Shown: positions 45,113 through 55,031, numbered from the stretch's first letter. The stretch: DNA of 64,000 nt from Actinokineospora fastidiosa (GCF_014648415.1 NZ_BMRB01000007.1:186001-250000), one strand, 5' to 3'. A program made the numbers and translations. The notes: a model not told the origin generated them from the sequence alone.

Positions 45113-45172
45113 GCCCTGATGCTGGCACCGGTGGTGCGCAGCGGCGATTCGACGCAGACGGCGGGTTCGCCT

Positions 45173-45523
45173 TCAGCTGCCGGCCGAACGCGCTCCCTTG
45201 AGCGGGTCGTGGCCCCAGTTCATCAGCGAGTAACGCCATCGGGTGTCGCTGATGTCGCCGTCGGGGCGTTGGGCGAGGTGGCGGTGGATGTAGCCGACGA
45301 CCGTGCGCATGTGGGCAAGGTCGTCGTCGGTCAGGTCGCCGGGCTTCTTGCCGAGCAGGGTGAGGATGCGGCGGCCGGACGCGTGGCCGGTGGACTCGCC
45401 GCCGTCATCCTTCTGCCCCACGGCCTTCGAATCCTCGGTGTCCAGCCAGTGGCGCAGTTGCGTGGCGGTCATGTTCACCGCGTCGGAGAACTCCTTGCGC
45501 GTCGTCGCGGCGTCGTCGGTCAT
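45173..45523 (-). CDS. DUF3140-family protein
   Basis: The 116-residue protein from the ATG at 45523 (GGGAGG upstream) matches the DUF3140 layout: KEFSDAVNMTATQLRHWLDTEDSKAVG, ESTGHASGRRILTLLGK and DLAHMRTVVGYIHRHLAQRP. These are small, possibly DNA-binding proteins of unknown function. Encoded 31 bp downstream of the Ohr/OsmC-like gene, suggesting a shared stress transcript. Confidence 0.85.
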   Translation of the reverse strand: MTDDAATTRKEFSDAVNMTATQLRHWLDTEDSKAVGQKDDGGESTGHASGRRILTLLGKKPGDLTDDDLAHMRTVVGYIHRHLAQRPDGDISDTRWRYSLMNWGHDPLKGARSAGS

Positions 45524-45554
45524 CCGGGCCTCCCGGTGCGTCGAGGGTGTCCGT

Positions 45555-45953
45555 TCAGGCGAGGGACACGTCCCAGCCGCCTGCGAGGGGACAGTGGCCC
45601 ACGGCCTGGTCCACCAGCTGCCGCCGATCGTCAGTGTCCACATTAGGCAGTGCGACGACCAGGCGGGCCCGCAGGTCGTAGGCCTCCGCGCCGGACTCGC
45701 CGAGGGTGACCTCGGCCCGCACGCTGCTGCCCGAGGTGTCGTGGCCGCCCGAGGACGCGACGATGACCAGGCTCTGGTGCAGGCACGTGGCGAGGGCGGC
45801 GGCATAGAGCCGCTCGGGGTCCCAGCCGCCGCCGCTGCCCCCGAGCTCGGCGGGTTGGACGATCGCCAACGAGTCGGGCTCGGCGCCATCGACCTCGACG
45901 CGGCCGCCGTCACGGGAGACGGCCGCCGTGCTGTACAGCTTGGTTCCGTTCAT
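45555..45953 (-). CDS. organic hydroperoxide resistance (Ohr/OsmC) protein
   Basis: 132 residues with both catalytic cysteines in the right settings: LATCLHQSL (Cys ~57) and GHCPLAGGWDV (Cys ~121). The family reduces organic peroxides with thiols. The gene is divergent from qcrB and followed by DUF3140. Peroxide stress is a sensible companion to a membrane-antioxidant carotenoid cluster. Confidence 0.85.
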   Translation of the reverse strand: MNGTKLYSTAAVSRDGGRVEVDGAEPDSLAIVQPAELGGSGGGWDPERLYAAALATCLHQSLVIVASSGGHDTSGSSVRAEVTLGESGAEAYDLRARLVVALPNVDTDDRRQLVDQAVGHCPLAGGWDVSLA

Positions 45954-46180
45954 CCTGGTCCACTCCTGTCGGTGCGTCTCAGGGGTGGTACCCGCTGCCG
46001 ACCCGATGCACTCGACCGCCGGTGCGGCTCACGGCGGGTGCCCGCCGCCTGGGCGCCCACCGCGCCGGTCTCCCCGTCACCGGCTCCCGCGGCCGGATTC
46101 CGTCGCGATCGAGCGATGAGCGCATCAACCACGGCGGGCGTGGGTAGACCCGACCGGGAACGGCGGGTCGGAGGCATGCG

Positions 46181-47794
46181 ATGGGGTATCCAAGCGCGAC
46201 GAGGCGCCCGCCCGCGACCGCCCGCGCGGCGGGCGCGGCGGCCCGGTGGGCCGATCAGCGGTACCGGATGGCGGGCGGGCTGCGCCGCCAGTTCAACAAG
46301 GTGTTCCCGACCCACTGGTCGTTCCTGCTGGGCGAGATCGCCTTGTACTCGTTCATCGTGCTGCTGCTCAGCGGCACCTATCTGGCGTTGTTCTTCGACC
46401 CGTCGATGCAGGAGGTCGTCTACGACGGGTCGTATGTGAACCTGCGCGGCGTCGAGATGTCCCGGGCGTACGAGAGCACGCTGGAGATCTCCTTCGACAT
46501 CCGCGGCGGACTGCTCGCCCGGCAGGTGCACCACTGGTCGGCGCTGCTGTTCGTCGCCGCGATGATCGTCCACATGATCCGGATCTTCTTCACCGGCGCG
46601 TTCCGCCGTCCACGGGAGCTGAACTGGGTCATCGGGGTGCTGCTGCTGGTGCTGGGCATGTTCGAGGGGTTCTTCGGCTACTCGCTGCCCGACGACCTGC
46701 TCTCCGGCACCGGCATCCGGGCGACGCTGTCGGGCATCGTGCTCAGCGTCCCGGTGATCGGCACCTGGACGCACTGGGCGCTGTTCGGCTCGGAGTTCCC
46801 GGGCGATGAGATCATCCCCCGGCTCTACACCCTGCACATCTTCCTCATCCCGGGCATCATGCTCGCGCTCATCGGGGTGCACCTGGCGCTGGTGTGGTAC
46901 CAGAAGCACACCCAGTTCCCCGGCGTGCGGCGCACCGAGCGCAACGTCGTCGGCGTGCGGATCATGCCCGTGTTCGCGCTCAAGGCGGGCGCGTTCCTCG
47001 CCGTGGTCACCGGCGTGACGACGGCGATGTCCGGGCTGTTCCAGATCAACCCGATCTGGAACCTCGGCCCGTACAACCCCGCCCAGGTCTCGGCCCAGTC
47101 GGTGCCGGACTTCTACATGATGTGGGCCGACGGGCTCCTGCGCATCTGGCCGCCGTGGGAGATGTACCTCGGGGACTACACCGTTCCGGCGGTGTTCTTC
47201 GCGGGCGTCGGGGGACTGACGTTCTTCATCGGGCTCCTGCTGTTCTACCCGTGGATCGAACGCCGCCTGTCCGGCGACACCGCCCACCACAACCTCATCC
47301 AGCGGCCCCGGGACGCGCCCGTGCGCACCGGGCTCGGGGCGATGGCGCTGTCCGCCTACCTGATCATGACGCTGAGCAGCGTCAACGACACCATCGCGCT
47401 CACCTTCGACGTCTCGCTCAACGCCACCATCTGGGCCGGGCGCATCGGCCTGCTCGTGGTCCCGCCCATCGCCTACTACGTCGCCTACCGCGTCTGTCTG
47501 GGCCTGCAGCGCTCGGACCGGGAGGTGCTCGAGCACGGGGTCGAGACCGGGATCATCCGCCGCCTCCCGGAGGGCGGCTACATCGAGATCCACCAGCCGC
47601 TGGACGGAAAGGCGCTCGAGTACCAGGCCGCGCCCGTGCCCAAGAAGATGAACAAGCTCGGCGCGGCGGGCCGTCCGCTGCCCGGCAGCATGCTCACCCC
47701 CGACCCGCCGGAGGAGACCGTGGCGCTGGAACGCGCCCGCGAGCACGGCAGCACCGGCCACCCCATCGACCCGTCCCGCACCATCGGCGGCTGA
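46181..47794 (+). CDS. qcrB: cytochrome b subunit QcrB, solitary paralogue
   Basis: 537 residues with GGAGG before the ATG. It has the actinobacterial QcrB core with about nine membrane helices: [31 protein letters not shown]; the haem-ligand histidines in [21 protein letters not shown] and [10 protein letters not shown]...GVHLALVW; and the Qo-site variant PDFYMMW. No qcrA, qcrC or cytochrome c oxidase genes adjoin it, so this is a second or dispersed copy. It ends 10 bp before crtE and probably shares its transcript, a curious link between respiration and carotenoid formation. Confidence 0.9.
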   Translation: MGYPSATRRPPATARAAGAAARWADQRYRMAGGLRRQFNKVFPTHWSFLLGEIALYSFIVLLLSGTYLALFFDPSMQEVVYDGSYVNLRGVEMSRAYESTLEISFDIRGGLLARQVHHWSALLFVAAMIVHMIRIFFTGAFRRPRELNWVIGVLLLVLGMFEGFFGYSLPDDLLSGTGIRATLSGIVLSVPVIGTWTHWALFGSEFPGDEIIPRLYTLHIFLIPGIMLALIGVHLALVWYQKHTQFPGVRRTERNVVGVRIMPVFALKAGAFLAVVTGVTTAMSGLFQINPIWNLGPYNPAQVSAQSVPDFYMMWADGLLRIWPPWEMYLGDYTVPAVFFAGVGGLTFFIGLLLFYPWIERRLSGDTAHHNLIQRPRDAPVRTGLGAMALSAYLIMTLSSVNDTIALTFDVSLNATIWAGRIGLLVVPPIAYYVAYRVCLGLQRSDREVLEHGVETGIIRRLPEGGYIEIHQPLDGKALEYQAAPVPKKMNKLGAAGRPLPGSMLTPDPPEETVALERAREHGSTGHPIDPSRTIGG

Positions 47795-47804
47795 CCGTCC
47801 CGGG

Positions 47805-48920
47805 GTGGAGAAAGGCGGCATCCTCGTGCACCACGCAGTGCGGTCCCGCGCACCCAGCCACGACCCGGGGGCCGCGCGGTGGCGCGCGCGGACCCGCGCG
47901 GCCGTCGCCGACCACCTGGCCGCCTTCGTCCGGGACCGGTGCGCCGAGGACCTCGGCGGCAGCGAGGACACCGCCGTGCTGGGCGAGGTGCTCACCGACG
48001 TCGCCTCGGGCGGCAAGCTCCTGCGCTCGGCCTTCCTGATGGCCGGGTGGGCCTGCGGGGCCGCCGAGTCCCCGGCCGCGCTGCGGGCGGCGGCGAGCGT
48101 GGAACTGCTGCACTGCTTCGCGCTGCTGCAGGACGACGTCATGGACGAGTCGGCGACCCGGCGCGGGCGGGAGTCGGCGCACGTGCGGTTCGCGCGCTGG
48201 CACCGGGCCGCGGGGCTGACCGGGTCCGCGCGGCGGTTCGGGGAGTCGGCCGCGGTGCTCGCCGGGGACCTGTGCCTGGTGTGGGCCGACCGGCTGCTGC
48301 GCGAGAGCGGCCTGGCCGCCGAGGCGCTGGCTCGCGCGCGGCCGCGCTACGACGCGTTGCGCGCCGAGCTGGCCATCGGGCAGTTCCGGGACCTGGTCAA
48401 CGACGCCCGCCGCGAGCCCAGCCTGGCCGACGTGCTCGCCGTCGCCCGGGCCAAGTCCGGCGACTACACCGTGCGCCGTCCGCTGGAACTGGGCGCCGAG
48501 CTCGCCGGGTGCCCGGCGGCGACGGTGGCCGCGCTCGGCCGGTACGGGTCGGCGGTGGGTGAGGCGTTCCAGCTCCGCGACGACCTGCTCGGCCTGTTCG
48601 GCGTGCCCGAGGCGACCGGCAAGCCGGTGGGGGAGGACCTGCGCGCGGGCAAGGCGACCAGCGTCGTGGTGATCGCGCGCGAGCGCGCCGACCCGGCGCA
48701 GCGCCGCATCCTGCGCGGCCTTGCGGGCCAGCCGGTGCTCACCGACGCCGACATCGCCCGCTACCTCGGGGTCATCAGCGAGACCGGGGCGCCCGAGCAC
48801 GTCCGCCTCCTCATCGACCGGCGCCTCGCCCAGGCGGGCGCGGAGGTGGCGGTCCTGCCCGCGGCGGTCCAGGGTCGGCTGTCCTGGCTGGCCCGCTCCT
48901 GCGTCGACCGCGACCGCTGA
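47805..48920 (+). CDS. crtE: geranylgeranyl diphosphate synthase
   Basis: 371 residues from a GTG (another GTG seven codons later is possible). The first aspartate-rich motif is LLQDDVMDES (~residues 106-115) and the second is FQLRDDLLGLFG (~257-268, shorter RDD form); a GKLLR motif lies at ~70. It extends isopentenyl units to C20 for phytoene. Its stop overlaps the crtI start (TGATG). Confidence 0.9.
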   Translation: MEKGGILVHHAVRSRAPSHDPGAARWRARTRAAVADHLAAFVRDRCAEDLGGSEDTAVLGEVLTDVASGGKLLRSAFLMAGWACGAAESPAALRAAASVELLHCFALLQDDVMDESATRRGRESAHVRFARWHRAAGLTGSARRFGESAAVLAGDLCLVWADRLLRESGLAAEALARARPRYDALRAELAIGQFRDLVNDARREPSLADVLAVARAKSGDYTVRRPLELGAELAGCPAATVAALGRYGSAVGEAFQLRDDLLGLFGVPEATGKPVGEDLRAGKATSVVVIARERADPAQRRILRGLAGQPVLTDADIARYLGVISETGAPEHVRLLIDRRLAQAGAEVAVLPAAVQGRLSWLARSCVDRDR

Positions 48921-50407
48921 TGCGGACCGTCACCGGGCGCACCGATCGGGTGGTAGTCGTGGGCGCCGGGCTGTCCGGGCTCGCCGCCGCCCTGCACCTG
49001 GCTGGCCGCGGCCGCGAGGTCACCGTGCTCGAACGCGGCGCCGTCCCCGGCGGGCGCGCCGGTCGCCTCGACGCGGGCGGATACCGGATGGACACCGGGC
49101 CGACCGTGCTGACCATGCCCGACATCATCGAGCAGACCCTGGCCGCCGTCGGCGACAGCCTGTCCGCGCGGCTGGACCTGACCCCGCTGCACCCGGCGTA
49201 CGAGGCGCGCTTCGCCGACGGCGCGAGCCTGCCGGTGCACACCGAGGCCGAGGCGATGACCGAGCAGGTGCGCGCCTTCGCCGGGCCTGCCGAGGCGCGC
49301 GGCTACACCCGGCTGCGCGCCTGGCTCACCGAGCTGTACCGGGTCGAGCACGACCGCTTCATCGCCGCCAACCACGACTCGCCGCTGTCGCTGCTCGGCG
49401 TCGACCTGGCCCGGCTCGCGGCCCTCGGCGGGTTCGGCCGCCTCGACGCCCGCGTCGGCAGGTTCCTCAGGGACGAGCGGCTGCGCCGGGTCTTCACCTT
49501 CCAGTCCCTGTACGCCGGGCAGTCCCCGCAGCGGGCGCTGGCCCTCTACGCCGTCATCGCGTACATGGACACCGTCGCCGGGGTGTGCTTCCCCCGCGGC
49601 GGCGTCCGCGCCCTGCCCGACGCGCTGGCCGCGGCCGCCGCGGACGCGGGCGTCAAGATCCGCTACGACGCCACCGTGGACGCCGTCGAGAGGGCAGGCA
49701 GGCGGGTCACCGCGGTGCGCACCACCGACGGCGCCTCCTACCCCTGCGACGCGGTCGTGCTCACCACCGAACCGCACACCGCCTACCGGCTGCTCGGCGC
49801 CACCCCCCGCCGCCCGGTGCCGTTGCGCGCGGCACCGTCGGCGGTGGTGCTGCACGTGGGCGCGGACCGGACCTGGGACACCGCGCACCACACCATCAGC
49901 TTCGGGCACGCCTGGCGCGCCACCTTCGACGAGATCATCAACAGGGGCTCGCTCATGGGCGACCCCTCCCTGCTCATCACCCGCCCGACCGCCACCGACC
50001 CCGCTCTGGCCCCGGCGGGCGGTGATGTGCTCTACCTGCTGGCCCCGGTGCCCAACCTGCGCGCCGGGCCCATCGACTGGGCGCGCCGCGGCGCGGACTA
50101 CGCGGCGGAGGTCATGGCCACCGCCGAGCAGCGCCTGCTGCCCGGCCTGTCCGCCCACGCGCGCGTCCTGCGGGTGGTCACGCCTGCCGACTGGGCCGCG
50201 CAGGGCCACGTCGACGGCACGCCGTTCAGCTACGCCCACACCCTCGCCCAGACCGGGCCGTTCCGCCCGGGCAACCTCCCCCGCTCCACCGACAACGCCG
50301 TCCTGGCAGGCTCCGGCACCGTTCCCGGCGTCGGCGTCCCCACCGCCCTGGTCTCCGGCCGCCTGGCCGCCGACCGCATCACCGGCATCCCCCGGAGGAT
50401 CCCGTGA
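48920..50407 (+). CDS. crtI: phytoene desaturase
   Basis: 495 residues. FAD-binding VVVVGAGLSGLAAALHLAGRGREVTVLER, then PGGRAGRLDAGGYRMDTGPTVLTMPDIIEQ and the C-terminal GTVPGVGVPTALVSGRLAADRI, which differs from the usual GGAxxPGGGxP only in detail. CrtI introduces double bases of conjugation (double bonds) from phytoene to lycopene. It sits between crtE and crtB in a fully overlapping operon. Confidence 0.9.
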   Translation: MRTVTGRTDRVVVVGAGLSGLAAALHLAGRGREVTVLERGAVPGGRAGRLDAGGYRMDTGPTVLTMPDIIEQTLAAVGDSLSARLDLTPLHPAYEARFADGASLPVHTEAEAMTEQVRAFAGPAEARGYTRLRAWLTELYRVEHDRFIAANHDSPLSLLGVDLARLAALGGFGRLDARVGRFLRDERLRRVFTFQSLYAGQSPQRALALYAVIAYMDTVAGVCFPRGGVRALPDALAAAAADAGVKIRYDATVDAVERAGRRVTAVRTTDGASYPCDAVVLTTEPHTAYRLLGATPRRPVPLRAAPSAVVLHVGADRTWDTAHHTISFGHAWRATFDEIINRGSLMGDPSLLITRPTATDPALAPAGGDVLYLLAPVPNLRAGPIDWARRGADYAAEVMATAEQRLLPGLSAHARVLRVVTPADWAAQGHVDGTPFSYAHTLAQTGPFRPGNLPRSTDNAVLAGSGTVPGVGVPTALVSGRLAADRITGIPRRIP

Positions 50408-51366
50408 CCCGACGCGAACTCGACGCCGCAGGCATCACCGATCCCGGCCTGCGCCGCGCCTACACCGCCTGCCGTGCCCTCAACGCCCGCCACGGCCGCA
50501 CCTACTTCCTCGCCACCCGCCTGCTCACCCCGGCCCAGCGGCCCGCCGTGCACGCCCTCTACGCCTTCGCCCGCTATGTCGACAACCTTGTGGACGAGCC
50601 CGGCACCGCGACCCCCGACGACGTCGAGGCCCACATCGACACCACCGAGCACGCCCTGCGCCTGGGCCTGTCCGAGGGCGCCAGCGGCCACCCCGTCATC
50701 GCCGCGCTCGTCGACACCATCGACCGCCACGCGATCGATCCCGGCCTGTTCGCGGCCTTCCTGCGCTCCATGCGCATGGACCTCGTCCTGCGCGACTACC
50801 CCGACCGCGCCGCCCTCGCGACCTACATCCACGGCTCCGCCGAGGTCATCGGCCTGCAGATGCTGCCCGTCCTCGGCACGATCGCCGACCCGGCCGACGC
50901 CGCGCCCGCGGCCGCCTCCCTCGGCGCTGCCTTCCAGCTCACCAACTTCATCCGCGACGTCGCCGAGGACCTCGACCGCGGTCGCGTGTACCTGCCCGCC
51001 GACGAACTCGCCGCCTTCGCCGTCGACCGCGACCGCCTGGCCTGGTGCCGCCGCGCCGGGCGCGCCGACCACGCCGTGCGCCGCGCCATCGCCGACCAGA
51101 TCGCGCGCACCCGTGCCGTCTACGCCCAGGCCCGTCCCGGGATCGCCATGCTCGCGCCGCTGTCGCGGCCCTGCGTCGAGACCGCGCTGATCCTCTATTC
51201 GGAGATCCTCGACCGCGTCGCCGCGATGGACCACGACGTCTTCGCCGCGCGCGCCACCGTTCCCACCCGCCGCCGTGCCGGGGTCGCCGCCCGCGCCCTG
51301 GCCCGCGTCGCCCGGCTGCGGGCGGCGGGGGTCCGGCAGGCGGAGGGCTTCGCGCCGGTCCGGTGA
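50404..51366 (+). CDS. crtB: phytoene synthase
   Basis: 320 residues, starting at a GTG overlapping crtI's stop (GTGA). Both aspartate-rich motifs are visible: YAFARYVDNLVDEP (DxxxD, ~58-71) and NFIRDVAEDLDRGRVYLP (~182-199). It condenses two GGPP to phytoene. Last gene of crtE-I-B. Confidence 0.92.
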   Translation: MTRRELDAAGITDPGLRRAYTACRALNARHGRTYFLATRLLTPAQRPAVHALYAFARYVDNLVDEPGTATPDDVEAHIDTTEHALRLGLSEGASGHPVIAALVDTIDRHAIDPGLFAAFLRSMRMDLVLRDYPDRAALATYIHGSAEVIGLQMLPVLGTIADPADAAPAAASLGAAFQLTNFIRDVAEDLDRGRVYLPADELAAFAVDRDRLAWCRRAGRADHAVRRAIADQIARTRAVYAQARPGIAMLAPLSRPCVETALILYSEILDRVAAMDHDVFAARATVPTRRRAGVAARALARVARLRAAGVRQAEGFAPVR

Positions 51367-51438
51367 AAGGGACGTCTTCGCATGCGCTTCCTGGCGGCGT
51401 GGTACCCGGTTCGCTCGATGAGCGGTGAGGAGCGTGCC

Positions 51439-51657
51439 ATGGCCGAGGACAGGTTTCGCAAGGGCGACAAGGTGGAGTGGAGCAGCCACGGGGGCAAGGC
51501 GGTCGGCGAGGTCGAGGAGGAGATCACCGAGGACACCGAGGCGGCGGGCCGAACCGTGCGCGCGTCCAAGGAGGACCCGCAGTACCGGGTCCGCAGTGAC
51601 AAGAGCGGGAAGGACGCGGTGCACAAGCCCGGAGCGCTGCGTCGCGCCGAGGATTGA
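51439..51657 (+). CDS. DUF2945 (HVA1/TUDOR-like) small protein
   Basis: 72 residues from the ATG at 51439 (GAGGAG upstream): FRKGDKVEWSSHGGKAVGEVEEEIT...YRVRSDKSGKDAVHKPGAL is the DUF2945 fold, a small beta-barrel that may bind nucleic acid or protein. It follows crtB by 72 bp. Role unknown. Confidence 0.85.
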   Translation: MAEDRFRKGDKVEWSSHGGKAVGEVEEEITEDTEAAGRTVRASKEDPQYRVRSDKSGKDAVHKPGALRRAED

Positions 51658-51801
51658 GGGCGGCCCTCGCTATAGCCGCTGGCGGATGGCGCGGTGCGCG
51701 CATGGGGCCGGCAGCCGGTTGGGCGCGATCGTCATGCTGGCGGCCGGATGGCGGTTGCGGTCCTGGCCGTTGTTGCCGTGCGACGGTCGACGACGATCCC
51801 G

Positions 51802-52935
51802 TCACCCTTGTCCGAGGCGCCGCAGGGACAAGGCGAGGGCGGCGAGCAGGCGCGGGGTGAGCGTGCCCGTGCCGAGGCCGATCTCGGTGAGTTCGTCGAA
51901 CGCGCGCTGATCGTGCCGGGCCGCGGTGGTGGCGACGTCGAGCGGCCACGGGCGGCGGGTGACGCGGGCGAGCAGGTCGGTGTGGCGCAGGTGCCTCCCC
52001 AGCCGCTCGCGCAGTGCGTGCCGGTAGGCACGGGCGGGCTGGGGTGTCAGCGCGGCCGCTCCGGCCAGGCTGCCGGAGAGGACGGCGTAGTGGATGCCCT
52101 CGCCGGTGAGCGGGTTGATGAGCGACGCGGCGTCGCCCGCCAGGAGGACCCGGCCGTGGCCGATGGCGGGACGGCCGGGGGACAGGGGCAGGCGGTGGCC
52201 GCGCAGCGGTGTGGGCGCGCAGCCCGGGAGCAGGTGGTGCAGCCGCGCGGTCAGGTGGGCGCGGGTGGGCGCGGGGCCGAGGAGGACCTCGCCGTAGCCG
52301 ACGTTGGCGGTGCCGTCGCCGACCGGGAAGGCCCACGCGTAGGCGGGCCAGCGGGTCGCGTCGAGGGTGATGACCTGCTCGCCGTCCGGCCACGGGTGGG
52401 ACGGGGCGTACCCGCGCACGGCGACGGCGACCGTGCCCCGGGGCGCGGCCCGGGCGCCGCATTGCCGCCGTACCACCGACTCCGCGCCATCGGCCCCGAT
52501 CACGACCCCCGCCCGGATCTCCCCGTCGACGAGCACCGCCGCGCCCTCGGGGGCGATCGTGCGGACCCGTCGCCTGCGCAGCACCGCGCCCGCTGCCTGG
52601 GCCGCGCGCACGAGCCGGTGGTCGAGCACCTTGCGCGGCACCACGAACGCAGGCCGCGCGAACGGCCGGGCGGCCTCGACGCCGCGCGGGGACACCAGCC
52701 GGAGCCGGGTGATCGGCGCGGTCCCCGCCGTGAGCCCGTCGACGCCGAGCGCGGCGAGCAGGTCCACCGCGTGCGGGGCGATCCCGTCGCCGCACACCTT
52801 GTCCCGGGGGAAGTCCGCGGCGTCCAGCAGCAGGACGCGGGCGGCCGGGTCGGCGCGCAGCGCGGCGATGGCCGCGGCCGAGCCCGCAGGCCCCGCGCCG
52901 ACCACCACGACGTCCCAGTCGACGCGGGTCCGCAT
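51802..52935 (-). CDS. geranylgeranyl reductase-family FAD oxidoreductase
   Basis: The 377-residue protein begins DVVVVGAGPAGSAAAIAAL and carries VCGDGIAPHAV, YAWAFPVGDGTANVGYG and LLAGDAASLINPLTGEGIHYAVLSG, the geranylgeranyl-reductase signatures. It may reduce prenyl chains of menaquinone, lipids or carotenoid precursors. I considered lycopene cyclase (CrtL/CrtY), since one is missing from the cluster, but the motifs favour the reductase family. Convergent with DUF2945 and the crtEIB operon. Confidence 0.8.
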   Translation of the reverse strand: MRTRVDWDVVVVGAGPAGSAAAIAALRADPAARVLLLDAADFPRDKVCGDGIAPHAVDLLAALGVDGLTAGTAPITRLRLVSPRGVEAARPFARPAFVVPRKVLDHRLVRAAQAAGAVLRRRRVRTIAPEGAAVLVDGEIRAGVVIGADGAESVVRRQCGARAAPRGTVAVAVRGYAPSHPWPDGEQVITLDATRWPAYAWAFPVGDGTANVGYGEVLLGPAPTRAHLTARLHHLLPGCAPTPLRGHRLPLSPGRPAIGHGRVLLAGDAASLINPLTGEGIHYAVLSGSLAGAAALTPQPARAYRHALRERLGRHLRHTDLLARVTRRPWPLDVATTAARHDQRAFDELTEIGLGTGTLTPRLLAALALSLRRLGQG

Positions 52936-53094
52936 CCGCCCACCGTAAAACCGGCGAACCGGCCCGGCAGGGATCGTCCACCCGATCGGTGGGCCGCCCG
53001 GTCGCCCCAGCCCCGGCCGATAGTGCGGTTGGGGTGGCGTGCAGGACGCTGTCGGCGTCGGCGAGCGGGGGTCGTCGGCGCGCTGAGCATTGCG

Positions 53095-54108
53095 CTACAC
53101 GAGGAGGTCGTACGCGACTTGTTGCAGGTTCTTACCGGGCCGGTAGCGACGCGTGCCGAGGGCGACGACCGCGGTGTCCGTGGCCGGGCGGAAACCCAGG
53201 AACGCCTCTTGCCCGGGCGTGCCACCGGAGTGGAAGAGCACCGGGCCGTTGTCGTAGGAGTGTTCGAACCAGGTGAGGGTGTGGGTGTGCCGCTGCCCGA
53301 ACCCGTGCCGCACGGCGGGGCGGCGCACCATGCGCAACGCCTGTTCCAGCGCTGGCACGCTTTCCGGGTGCAGGTGGGCCTCCAGGTAGGTGAGCAGGTC
53401 GTCAGGAGCGGCTCGGACGGCGCCCGCCGCGGTGAAGGCGGCCGGGTCGAACAGCGGCACCCGCCGCTGGGATCGGTACCCGTGGCCGACGGCGTCGACG
53501 GCCGGATCGCCCTGTGGGGCCAACGCGGTCTCGGTGAGGCCGAGTGGGGCGAGGACCTGCTCGGTCAGCAGCCGCTCGAACGGTTCGTGCACCGCGCCTG
53601 TGATGGCGTGCCCCAGCAGCGCGACGCCGAAGTTCGAGTAGCGCCACCGCGTTCCGGGTTTGGAGAGCGGCCTGCTGCGGGCGAAGGCCGTCAGCAGCCG
53701 CTCGGTCGTGTACCCGGCGTAGGGGTTGGTGAACCAGCGTGGCAGCGCGTGCCGGTAGAAGTCCGTCGGCAGCCTCGGCAGCCCGGAGGTGTGCGTGATC
53801 AGGTGGAACAACGTGATCGCGTCGCGGCGGGCGCTGCCGGGGCCGACCGGCAGGTGTCGGACGGCCGGGTCGGCGAGCCCGACCACGCCCTCGGCGGCGA
53901 GCTGGGCCAGCAGCAGCCCGGTGAACGTCTTGGACACCGACCCGATCTCGTAGCGCAGGTTCGCCCGCGCCGACGCGTCCCGCCCGGACGTGCCGCCGGT
54001 GACGACCATCCGCCGACCTCCTCGCGAGCAGGCGAGCACCACGTCGGGGATGTCGGTGTCGGCCACCGCGGCGGTCAGCCGGTCGGCGTCGAGGGCGGCG
54101 GCGGTCAC
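53095..54108 (-). CDS. serine hydrolase of the class-C beta-lactamase fold
   Basis: The 337-residue protein starts at a GTG that overlaps the upstream stop (GTGA). The catalytic triad motifs are SVSK (Ser ~57), YSN (~149) and HSGG (~283), as in EstB esterases, D-aminopeptidases and peptidases of the S12 family. No signal peptide is evident, so it should act in the cytoplasm. It is the last gene of the small-ORF/DUF6895 operon, where a peptidase or acyl-transferring role on a peptide can be imagined. Substrate unknown. Confidence 0.85.
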   Translation of the reverse strand: MTAAALDADRLTAAVADTDIPDVVLACSRGGRRMVVTGGTSGRDASARANLRYEIGSVSKTFTGLLLAQLAAEGVVGLADPAVRHLPVGPGSARRDAITLFHLITHTSGLPRLPTDFYRHALPRWFTNPYAGYTTERLLTAFARSRPLSKPGTRWRYSNFGVALLGHAITGAVHEPFERLLTEQVLAPLGLTETALAPQGDPAVDAVGHGYRSQRRVPLFDPAAFTAAGAVRAAPDDLLTYLEAHLHPESVPALEQALRMVRRPAVRHGFGQRHTHTLTWFEHSYDNGPVLFHSGGTPGQEAFLGFRPATDTAVVALGTRRYRPGKNLQQVAYDLLV

Positions 54109-55031
54109 GGCGCAGCCGGGTTCAGTGCGGCGAGCGCGTGCGAGGTGGCCATGGTGGCGGCGAAGGCCGCGACGATGGTCGGGTGGTGCACGAGGTCGAA
54201 CACCTCGTCCGGGGGTCCGCTCGGCATCGCGCCCTGCACGGGCATGGCCCCGGTCGGGCTCTGCGCCTCGGCGTAGTGCCGCCAGACCTCCTCGTCGAGC
54301 GCGGGGGCAGGCAGGCAGGTGTCGACGATCAGCAGCTCCCCGAGCAGATCCCAGTGCCGCAGTTCGGCCCACTCGTCGATCCACACTGGCAGCCACAGGG
54401 CGAGGTACTCGGCCAGGTCGGGTGGCAGACCGGCCGGGCACCGCCCCCAGTCGGTGAGGTGGAACACCGTGTGGGTGACGGTGTAGGCGAGGTTGTACTC
54501 CACCGTCCACGGCTCCGGGGTGTGCCCGAGCCAGGTGCGCCGCGCCGCCTCGGCGACATCGGCGTAGGCGGGGAGGTCCGCCCTGGCGGCAGCGCGCATC
54601 ATGCCGAGACGGCGGTTCGGGAGGGCCTCCAGCGCCCGCCAGCTGGTGGTCCTGGACACCACCCGCAGGTGTTCCTCGATACCGGCGTGCCGCAGACCCA
54701 GCTCCCGGAACGGCACGTAGACCTCCATCGGGATCGGGCTCAGCGGCTCGTCGCGCAGCATTGCGGCCAGCACGTCGCCCGCCTTGAGCAGGTCCCGCCA
54801 GGCGAAGTCGAGCAGGCCGTCGAGCTGTGCGGACTGGCGCGACCCCGCGACCCCCTCGCGGAGCAGCACCGCGCCGATGACGGCCAGCTCGCCGACGGGC
54901 TTGAGCGCCTCCCTGGCCCTCCCGGCGGACGTGCTGCGCGGCCGGAAGTGCTCGCGGTTGGCGACGAGCCAGTTCAGCGCGCCGACCCCGACACGGTGCG
55001 GCACCTCGGGCGACATCGGGCGCCCGGTCAT
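54105..55031 (-). CDS. DUF6895-family protein (second copy)
   Basis: 308 residues from an ATG overlapping the previous stop (ATGA). It shares with the gene upstream an N-terminal LNWLVANREHFR..., the ELxxIGAVLL region, the WRxLEALPNRRLGMMRAA part and the strongly conserved AYTVTHTVFHLTDWGRCPAGLPPDLAEYLALWLPVWIDEWAELRHWDLLGELL. This core His/Asp/Trp-rich pattern suggests an active or metal-binding site. No function is known. Confidence 0.75.
   Translation of the reverse strand: MTGRPMSPEVPHRVGVGALNWLVANREHFRPRSTSAGRAREALKPVGELAVIGAVLLREGVAGSRQSAQLDGLLDFAWRDLLKAGDVLAAMLRDEPLSPIPMEVYVPFRELGLRHAGIEEHLRVVSRTTSWRALEALPNRRLGMMRAAARADLPAYADVAEAARRTWLGHTPEPWTVEYNLAYTVTHTVFHLTDWGRCPAGLPPDLAEYLALWLPVWIDEWAELRHWDLLGELLIVDTCLPAPALDEEVWRHYAEAQSPTGAMPVQGAMPSGPPDEVFDLVHHPTIVAAFAATMATSHALAALNPAAP

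Noticed and set aside
51802..52935. Lycopene cyclase as an identity for the FAD protein after crtB
   Set aside because: The FPVGDG-ANVGYG and NPLTGEGI motifs favour geranylgeranyl reductase.
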